From positions 1 through 37,826 of the forward strand of contig CAKZUE010000089.1 in assembly GCA_937920635.1 (NCBI GenBank): a DNA stretch of 37,826 bases, given 5' to 3'. The notes under the pieces are model-generated. The model worked only from the letters and a program-made list of their open reading frames with translations. It searched no databases and was not told the DNA's origin. Positions within the stretch are counted from its first letter, which is position 1, and each line of letters opens with the position of its first letter. Source of the DNA: an uncultured Bryobacteraceae bacterium (lineage in GTDB: Bacteria; Acidobacteriota; Terriglobia; Bryobacterales; Bryobacteraceae). Made by a program: the position numbers and the translations under genes. This document shows, piece by piece, positions 32,806 to 37,826 of the stretch.

Positions 32806-33546
32806 ATGGCTCAGGAGATCGTGGACAAGCTGCTGAATGAACTGGTGGGAAGGCTTGAAAAGGCCTACGGCCGCGAGCTGGTCTCCGTCATCCTCTATGG
32901 CTCGGCCGCCGCGGGCGACTGGCACCCGGGCTATTCCGACCTCAACGTGCTGGCCGTGCTCCAGCAGGTCGGCGCCGGGCAACTGGAAAAGGCGGAAAAG
33001 ATCTTCCAGTGGTGGCGCGAGCAGGGCAATCCCTCCCCGCTGCTGATGGCCGAGCACGAGGTGCGCGCCTCCGCGGACTGCTTCGCCATCGAGTTCCACG
33101 ACATGGCCGAGCGGCGCCGCGTGCTGTTCGGCGACGACGTCATCGCCGCCCTGGTCATCGACGACCGCTACTACCGGGCGCAGATCGAGCACGAGGTCCG
33201 CGCCAAACTGCTCCGCCTGCGCCAGAAGGCCGGCGGCGTGCTCCACGATCAGCGCCTGCTTCTGCGCCTGATGCTCGATTCGGTCTCCACCTTCGTCCTG
33301 CTCGGCCGCCATGCCCTCCGGCTCGCCAAGGGCCAGGCGCCGTGGCGCAAGCACGAGACCGTGCGCGCGTTGCGCGAAGAGTTCGGCATCCCCGGCGAGT
33401 CCTTCGAGCGGCTGCTGCGCCTGCGCGAGGGCGGCGAGAAGGCCCGTCCCGCTGAAGCGCCCGCTCTGTTCGAGAAATACCTGGAAGAGATTTCCCTGCT
33501 GGCGGACTCGGTCGACCGCCTGGAAACTGGAGGAAGCGAATCATGA
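32806..33546 (+). CDS. Nucleotidyltransferase-like protein with D-x-N in place of D-x-D
   Basis: Predicted 246-residue cytoplasmic protein. The N-terminal part has the Pol-beta nucleotidyltransferase opening: LVSVILYGSAAAGDWHPGYS then DLNVLAVL, that is G32-S33 followed by D45-L46-N47. Active members of the family carry D-x-D or D-x-E here, so one metal-binding acid is replaced by Asn. The rest is helical, with a HEPN-like or four-helix character (residues about 120-240), rich in Arg and Leu. It sits between the TPM and LemA genes and overlaps lemA by 4 bases (33543-33546). A function cannot be named; it could be an inactive regulatory or substrate-binding relative of aminoglycoside-type nucleotidyltransferases. 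Confidence 0.75.
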   Translation: MAQEIVDKLLNELVGRLEKAYGRELVSVILYGSAAAGDWHPGYSDLNVLAVLQQVGAGQLEKAEKIFQWWREQGNPSPLLMAEHEVRASADCFAIEFHDMAERRRVLFGDDVIAALVIDDRYYRAQIEHEVRAKLLRLRQKAGGVLHDQRLLLRLMLDSVSTFVLLGRHALRLAKGQAPWRKHETVRALREEFGIPGESFERLLRLREGGEKARPAEAPALFEKYLEEISLLADSVDRLETGGSES

Positions 33547-34109
33547 AAGCCTTGGCCATCCTGCTGGGCGTCCTGCTGCTGGCCGGTCTCATCGTGGGCA
33601 GCAAGGCGGCCAGCGTCAACAACCAGCTCGTCTCGCAGCGCGAAGCCGTCCAGGCTGCCTGGGCGCAGGTCGATGTGGCGCTTCAGCGGCGCGCCGATCT
33701 GATCCCGAACCTCGTGGAGACCGTCAAGGGTTTCGCCGCGCAGGAGCGCGCGGTGTTCGAAGAAGTCGCGCGGGCGCGCGCCGCGCTGCTCAACGCCCGC
33801 ACGCCGGGCGAAAAGATCGCCGCCAACCAGGGCCTAGACACCGCCATCGGGCGGCTGCTCATGGTGGTGGAGAACTACCCGCAGCTCCGCTCGAACGAGA
33901 ACTTCCTGCGGCTCCAGGACGAACTCGCCGGCAGTGAAAACCGCATCGCCGTCGAGCGCCGCAAGTACAACGAAGCCGTGCAGCGCTACAACACCACGCT
34001 CGGGCTCTTCCCGAACAACCTGTTCGCCGGCGTGCTCGGCTTCCAGCGCATCGACGACTATTTCCGCACCGATCCCGGCGCCCGCACGGCGCCGCCAGTG
34101 AAGTTCTGA
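33543..34109 (+). CDS. lemA: LemA family protein
   Basis: Predicted 188-residue LemA protein. A single N-terminal membrane helix (ALAILLGVLLLAGLIVGSKA) leads into the family block LVSQREAVQAAWAQVDVALQ, then RRADLIPNLVETVKGFAAQE, and the later SENFLRLQDELAGSENRIAV-like segment, RYNTTLGLFPNNLFAGVLGF and a short tail ending PPVKF. The rest is long helix or coiled coil outside the membrane. The first M overlaps the stop of the nucleotidyltransferase-like gene. LemA and TPM-domain proteins are often neighbours in bacteria; a shared envelope role is accepted but not resolved. ALDH follows after 16 bases. Confidence 0.92.
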   Translation: MKALAILLGVLLLAGLIVGSKAASVNNQLVSQREAVQAAWAQVDVALQRRADLIPNLVETVKGFAAQERAVFEEVARARAALLNARTPGEKIAANQGLDTAIGRLLMVVENYPQLRSNENFLRLQDELAGSENRIAVERRKYNEAVQRYNTTLGLFPNNLFAGVLGFQRIDDYFRTDPGARTAPPVKF

Positions 34110-34125
34110 TTTCCGGGAGAGACCC

Positions 34126-35571
34126 ATGAGCGCTCCGCTGTTTCCCAACTACATCAACGGCAAGTGGGTGGAAGGCCCCACGTTCGACAACCGCAATCCC
34201 GCCAACACCGATGAGGTCGTCGGCCGCTTCGTCAACGGCGCACCCGCCGATATGACACGGGCGGTGGAAGCCGCGGCCGCCGCTCTGCCCGCGTGGAGCT
34301 CGATGAACGGCCCGGCGCGCGGCGCGCTGCTGTTCAAGGTGGCGGATCTGCTCGAGAAACGCTTCGACGAAATCAGCGCCGACATGACGCGCGAAGAGGG
34401 CAAGACGCTGCCGGAAGCGAAAGGCGAAGTGCGCCGCTCGATCAACATCTTCCGCTACTTCGCCGGCGAAGGATCGCGCCTGGGCGGCATCGTCGCTCCC
34501 AGCGAGCGCGAGCGCGTTCACATGTTCGCCATCCGCAAGCCCATCGGCGTCTGCGGGCTCGTCACGCCGTGGAATTTCCCCAGCGCCATTCCCGCCTGGA
34601 AGCTCGCCCCGGCGCTCATCTGCGGCAACACCGTGGTGCTCAAGCCCGCCTCCGCCGCGCCGCTGAGCGCGTGGCGGATTGTCGAAGCCTGCCATGAAGC
34701 GGGCATTCCGAAAGGAGTGGTGAACTTCGTCGCGGGCCCCGGAAAGGCTCTGGGAGAAGCGCTCGTCGGCGCCCCCGCCCTGCGGGCCATCAGCTTCACC
34801 GGCTCCTGCGGCGTCGGCGCGTGGCTCCACGAACAGGCCTCGCGCAGAAGGCTCCGCATCCAGCTCGAAATGGGCGGCAAGAACCCCGCCATCGTGCTCG
34901 CCGACGCCAACTTCGAGGCGGCGGTGGAAAACGTCGTCAACGGCGCGTTCTTCTCCACCGGCCAGAAGTGCACGGCCACGTCGCGGGCCATCGTGGAAGA
35001 GTCCATTTACGAGCGGTTCCTCGAAGCGCTGGTGGAGCGCACGAAGAAGCTGCAAGTCGGCGACGGCATGCAGCCCGGCATCGACATCGGCCCCTGCGTC
35101 GACGAGGGCCAGATGAGCACGGTGCTGCGCTACATCGAGATCGGCCGCAAGGAGTGCGGCGAGCCGCTGTGCGGCGGGCGGCGCCTCACGGGCGGCGGCT
35201 ACGGCAAGGGCTGGTTCGTCGAGCCGACGATCTTCGGCGGCGTCACGCAGGAGATGACCATCGCCCGCGAAGAGATCTTCGGCCCCGTGCTCGCCGTCAT
35301 GAAGGCGCGCGATCTGAAACACGCGCTGGAAATTGCCAACGCGAGCGAATTCGGCCTCTCGGCGTCGTTGCAGACGACGAACGTCTCGCGCATGTTTGAG
35401 TACATCTACGCGATCGAGGCGGGCCTCGTCACAGTGAACCTCCCCAGCGCGGGCGTCGAGTATCAACTGCCCTTCGGCGGCACCAAGGAATCGAGCTTCG
35501 GCCCTAAGGAACAGGGTCCGGCGGCGATGGAGTTTTACTCCGACTTCAAGACCGTTTATGTGAAATACTGA
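34126..35571 (+). CDS. Aldehyde dehydrogenase, probable alpha-ketoglutarate semialdehyde (2,5-dioxovalerate) dehydrogenase
   Basis: Predicted 481-residue NAD(P)-dependent aldehyde dehydrogenase. Visible: VTPWNFPSAIPAWKLAPALI (cofactor and substrate tunnel), VVLKPAS, FTGSCGVG, the catalytic Glu block LEMGGKNPAIV, and the catalytic cysteine in FFSTGQKCTATSRAIV. EEIFGPVLAVM and PFGGTKESSFGPKEQG close the protein. The N-terminal style and final GPKEQG fit the semialdehyde branch. The next gene is an FAH-family protein like 2-keto-3-deoxy-pentonate dehydratase, whose product is alpha-ketoglutarate semialdehyde; that pairing is the main reason for the substrate call. GGGAGAGA lies 8 bases before ATG 34126. 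A succinate or methylmalonate semialdehyde enzyme is a possible alternative. Confidence 0.88.
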   Translation: MSAPLFPNYINGKWVEGPTFDNRNPANTDEVVGRFVNGAPADMTRAVEAAAAALPAWSSMNGPARGALLFKVADLLEKRFDEISADMTREEGKTLPEAKGEVRRSINIFRYFAGEGSRLGGIVAPSERERVHMFAIRKPIGVCGLVTPWNFPSAIPAWKLAPALICGNTVVLKPASAAPLSAWRIVEACHEAGIPKGVVNFVAGPGKALGEALVGAPALRAISFTGSCGVGAWLHEQASRRRLRIQLEMGGKNPAIVLADANFEAAVENVVNGAFFSTGQKCTATSRAIVEESIYERFLEALVERTKKLQVGDGMQPGIDIGPCVDEGQMSTVLRYIEIGRKECGEPLCGGRRLTGGGYGKGWFVEPTIFGGVTQEMTIAREEIFGPVLAVMKARDLKHALEIANASEFGLSASLQTTNVSRMFEYIYAIEAGLVTVNLPSAGVEYQLPFGGTKESSFGPKEQGPAAMEFYSDFKTVYVKY

Positions 35572-35594
35572 GTGAGTTCTCCGGAGCCACGGCC

Positions 35595-36437
35595 ATGAAG
35601 ATAGGACAGGTGTATTGGGACGGACGGCTGACGGCGGCGGTGTTCCGCGACGGCGAGGCGCACCCGGTTCCCGGCTATACGGTGCTGGAACTGATCGAGA
35701 GCGCCCCGCGCAAGAAGCTGACGTTCGCCCAGATGGCCGCCGAGTATGCGTCCAAGGGCGGCGAGTTTCTGGAACCCGCCATCCCCGTGCAGCCGCGCGA
35801 GGTCTGGGCCTGCGGCTGCACATACGAAATGAGCGCCGCGTTCCGCGACGCCGAGCACGGCACCCGCGAGGGCTTCTACCGCCACGTCTATGAAGCGCCG
35901 CGCCCGGAGATCTTCTTCAAAGGAACGGCGCGGGTCTGTGTCGGACCCGGCGCCCACATCGGCATCCGCAGCGACTCGAAGTTCACCGCGCCGGAGCCGG
36001 AACTGGCCGTGCTGCTCGGCCAGGGCGGGCAGGTGCTCGGCTACACGCTCTCCAACGACGTCTCCGCCTGGGACATCGAGCGCGAGAACCCTCTCTATCT
36101 GCCGCAGTCGAAAGTCTACACCGCCTGCTGCGCTCTGGGCCCCTGGTGGGTGACGCCCGATGAAATCTCCAATCCTTACGCGCTTGAGATGACCTGCACG
36201 GTGCGCCGCGGCGGCGCCGTGATTTTTGAAGGCAGCGTTTCCACCTCGAAGCTGAGCCGCAAGATTGAAACGCTCATCGAGTACCTGCTGCGGTCCAACC
36301 CCGTCCCCGCAGGCAGCGTCCTGCTCACCGGCACGGGCATCATCGTTCCTCAGGAAGCCGCGCTCGCCCCCGGCGACCTCGTCACCATCCGCGTGCCGGA
36401 GATCGGCGTGCTCGAAAACGAAGCCGCTCTCGTCTGA
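35595..36437 (+). CDS. FAH-family protein, probable 2-keto-3-deoxy-pentonate dehydratase
   Basis: Predicted 280-residue protein of the fumarylacetoacetate hydrolase fold. Metal-site elements are APEPELAVLLG with the E-x-E pair and YTLSNDVSAWDIERENPLY with the third acid; EIFFKGTARVCVGPG is the region around the catalytic lysine, and LLTGTGIIVPQ is a late family block. The N-terminal extension of about 70 residues, then REVWACGCTYEMSAAFRDAE, resembles dehydratases of 2-keto-3-deoxy-arabonate/xylonate rather than FAH hydrolases. Two cysteines (CGC) sit in the normally WAxGxTY position. It lies 23 bases after the semialdehyde dehydrogenase gene, giving the last two steps of a non-phosphorylating pentose route. 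Upstream steps (dehydrogenase, lactonase, pentonate dehydratase) are not in the window. Confidence 0.82.
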   Translation: MKIGQVYWDGRLTAAVFRDGEAHPVPGYTVLELIESAPRKKLTFAQMAAEYASKGGEFLEPAIPVQPREVWACGCTYEMSAAFRDAEHGTREGFYRHVYEAPRPEIFFKGTARVCVGPGAHIGIRSDSKFTAPEPELAVLLGQGGQVLGYTLSNDVSAWDIERENPLYLPQSKVYTACCALGPWWVTPDEISNPYALEMTCTVRRGGAVIFEGSVSTSKLSRKIETLIEYLLRSNPVPAGSVLLTGTGIIVPQEAALAPGDLVTIRVPEIGVLENEAALV

Positions 36438-36455
36438 GCGCTGCGAGGAAGAACC

Positions 36456-36992
36456 TCACTCGGCTGGCGCGTCCGGCTCCAGCCCCTCGAGCTGTTCCGC
36501 CTGTTCGGAAAAACGCCGCAGCGCGCGGATCGCCGCGCCGGAAGAAAAGCCCGCGTGGCGCAGCCGCCGGTACACGCCCGCCAGCTTTGACGGCTCGGCC
36601 AGTAGCGCCCCCAGATCCTGATTGCGGTACTTCCGCTCCAGCCACGCGCGCACCAGTTGATCCTCGTCGAGATCCTGGAACGCCTTCCGTACCGCCTGCT
36701 CGGCCACTTTTGCGGCCACCTTGCGCCTGGCCAGTTCCGCCAGCACGCGCCGGCTGCCGAATTGCCCTGAGGTGGCGCGCGAGGAGGAGAAGGACTCGGC
36801 GAAGCGGCGGTCATCCAGCGCGCCGTACTCTTTCAGTTGCGCCACGACGCGTTCCACGCTGGCTGCATCGGCGGCGCGGCGCCTCAGCTTCTCCTTGAGC
36901 TGCGCCACCGTCAACGCCCGCCCGGCGAGCAGCCGCAGCGCGTAGTCTTTCAGTGCCGTCTCGTCGAGCGGAGCGCCGGTCTTCCTTTTCAT
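36456..36992 (-). CDS. recX: Regulatory protein RecX
   Basis: Predicted 178-residue helical repeat protein that modulates RecA filaments. Typical pieces: LKDYALRLLAGRALTVAQLK, EKLRRR, VVAQLKEYGALDDRRFAESF, GSRRVLAELARRKVAAKVAE and a C-terminal repeat with YRRLRHAGFSSGAAIRALR. RecX normally sits next to recA, but no recA is in the window. Its stop lies 18 bases from the convergent FAH-family stop, and it diverges from the ytxH-like gene. A 6-base dyad in the 50-base divergent gap might be an operator. Confidence 0.93.
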   Translation of the reverse strand: MKRKTGAPLDETALKDYALRLLAGRALTVAQLKEKLRRRAADAASVERVVAQLKEYGALDDRRFAESFSSSRATSGQFGSRRVLAELARRKVAAKVAEQAVRKAFQDLDEDQLVRAWLERKYRNQDLGALLAEPSKLAGVYRRLRHAGFSSGAAIRALRRFSEQAEQLEGLEPDAPAE

Positions 36993-37007
36993 CGCCTGCT
37001 TTGATTG

Positions 37008-37024
37008 TCAGTGGAGTACACTGA
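37008..37024. repeat. Dyad TCAGTG-N5-CACTGA between recX and ytxH-like gene
   Basis: A perfect 6-base inverted repeat with a 5-base centre lies 16 bases upstream of the recX start (36992, minus) and 18 bases upstream of ATG 37043. It overlaps a possible -10-like TACACT (37017-37022). It does not match known LexA boxes of Gram-positives (GAAC-N4-GTTC) or alphaproteobacteria. Operator function is a guess. Confidence 0.3.
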
Positions 37025-37042
37025 AGTCAGCAAGGAGCAGCC

Positions 37043-37369
37043 ATGGCAAACGACAACAAATTCTCGTATTTCTTCCTCGGCCTCGGCATCGGGGTGGCCG
37101 TGGGTATCCTGTTCGCTCCGAAATCCGGCGAGGAGACGCGTGAATTGATCAAGGAGAAGGCGGGCGAGGGCAAAGAGTACCTCAGGCGGCGCAGCCAGGA
37201 GCTGAAAGAAAGCGCCGTGGAGGCGTACGAGAAAAGCAAGCAGGCGGTGGCCCGGCAGAAGGAGCAGCTTGCCGCCGCCGTGGAAGCCGGCAAGGCCGCC
37301 TATCGCGAGAAGGTGGAGGCGGCGCAGGCCGCACCGGCGCCTGCTGACGACGTGGCGCAGGGCATCTAG
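37043..37369 (+). CDS. YtxH-domain protein
   Basis: Predicted 108-residue protein of the YtxH family: an N-terminal glycine-rich membrane helix, YFFLGLGIGVAVGILFAPKS, the hallmark FAPKSGEETRE, and then a long charged helix with Lys/Glu/Gln (about 30-90) and an Ala/Pro tail. AAGGAG at 37032-37037 is a strong ribosome binding site before ATG 37043. The next gene, 11 bases on, is a DUF948-like coiled-coil membrane protein, so the pair resembles the Bacillus ytxG-ytxH stress genes in reverse order. A role in stress or the cell envelope is inferred from that. Confidence 0.88.
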   Translation: MANDNKFSYFFLGLGIGVAVGILFAPKSGEETRELIKEKAGEGKEYLRRRSQELKESAVEAYEKSKQAVARQKEQLAAAVEAGKAAYREKVEAAQAAPAPADDVAQGI

Positions 37370-37380
37370 GCGGGGGCGTG

Positions 37381-37826
37381 ATGCAGTCCGAGACGGCCCT
37401 CGTCCTGCTCTCGATCGCCGTGGCGGTGTCCAGTCTTTCCCTGCTCATCCAGGCGGTCGCCTCATGGCGCGTGTACCAGTCTGTCCGCAAATTGCAGGAG
37501 GAAGTCTCTCCGCTGATCCCGCGCGCCCGGGCTGCCATCGAGCAGGCGGAGACCACCTTCAGGCAGGCTGCCACGGAACTCCATGAAGCCGCCAATCTGG
37601 CCCGGGAGCTGATGGCATCCGTGCAGGAGCAGGTGGACGGCATTGACCGCGCGCGCCAGGAACTGGCGGCCCAGTGGCGCGTGCAAAGCGAACGCATTGA
37701 CCTGGTGCTCGAGGACATTCTCGGCCGCGTGCAGGAAGTGGTGGGCGTGCTTCATGGCACCGTCATGCGCCCGGTGCGTGAGGTCAGCGGCATGGTGGCC
37801 GGCGTCAAGGCCGCCCTGCAAACCCT
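37381..37826 (+). CDS. DUF948-like membrane coiled-coil protein (3' partial)
   Basis: The frame is open to the window edge; 148 residues are visible and the protein continues beyond. The N-terminus MQSETALVLLSIAVAVSSLS then LLIQAVASWRVYQSV is a membrane helix, followed by a long helical region rich in Ala, Glu, Gln and Arg (EEVSPLIPRARAAIEQAETT) with heptad-like spacing, ending RPVREVSGMVAGVKAALQT. This is the plan of DUF948 (YtxG-like) proteins. Start ATG 37381 is 11 bases after the ytxH-like stop; only a weak ribosome binding site is present. Co-transcription with ytxH is likely. Confidence 0.8.
   Translation, partial: MQSETALVLLSIAVAVSSLSLLIQAVASWRVYQSVRKLQEEVSPLIPRARAAIEQAETTFRQAATELHEAANLARELMASVQEQVDGIDRARQELAAQWRVQSERIDLVLEDILGRVQEVVGVLHGTVMRPVREVSGMVAGVKAALQT

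Noticed and set aside
1-37826. Prophage, transposon or CRISPR system
   Set aside because: No integrase, transposase, phage structural gene, cas gene or regular repeat array was seen; gene content and composition look like core chromosome.

Overview
The window is high-GC bacterial chromosome (about two thirds G+C by eye), densely packed, with no rRNA, tRNA, CRISPR array, integrase or transposase that I can see. An outer-membrane TonB-dependent receptor of the large Oar-like type, a PEP-CTERM protein, Tat-type signals on a sugar oxidoreductase/isomerase pair, a bacillithiol-type BshA and a DUF6807 protein together suggest an Acidobacteriota genome, probably near Bryobacter/Solibacter. That placement is inference from gene content, not a computed phylogeny.

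Layout. 1-4223: the C-terminal part of a TonB-dependent receptor (5' end outside the window), a gene-poor gap with a promoter, and a PEP-CTERM protein closed by a strong terminator. 4240-8189 (minus): a Tat-signal Gfo/Idh/MocA oxidoreductase, a Tat-signal TIM-barrel sugar isomerase/epimerase and ilvD. 8245-13086 (plus): a mixed operon of secreted glycerophosphodiesterase, orphan HyuA-type hydantoinase subunit, secreted DUF6807 protein and BshA. 13147-16604 (minus): the primary sigma factor gene rpoD behind a long structured leader, then nrdR coupled to a UPF0104/LPG-synthase-like membrane protein. 16781-20375 (plus): a tightly coupled five-gene operon of ECF sigma factor, zinc-finger anti-sigma factor and three membrane proteins that share a LiaI/LiaF-like hairpin, the last carrying a DUF4097 beta-repeat domain. 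This is the best candidate in the window for an undescribed regulatory system, probably for envelope stress.

20365-25058: glycerate 2-kinase and shikimate kinase (minus), a Lon substrate-binding-domain protein and a HAD hydrolase (plus), and a cobalamin adenosyltransferase with a TesA-like lipoprotein esterase (minus). 25094-28344: the YbbA/YbbP ABC transporter, divergent from tesA as in E. coli. 28353-30638 (minus): rlmN and an SLC13/ArsB-like anion transporter.

30715-36437 is a six-gene plus-strand run: M16 peptidase, TPM-domain protein, nucleotidyltransferase-like protein with an altered active-site motif, LemA, an alpha-ketoglutarate-semialdehyde-type dehydrogenase and an FAH-family dehydratase-like enzyme. 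The last two fit the closing steps of non-phosphorylating pentose (Weimberg-type) catabolism. The window ends with recX (minus) and a YtxH/DUF948 pair (plus, cut by the window edge). Many neighbours overlap by the 4-base ATGA arrangement, so translational coupling is common. Several starts have no Shine-Dalgarno and a -10-like box 6 to 8 bases before the start codon, which suggests leaderless transcripts.
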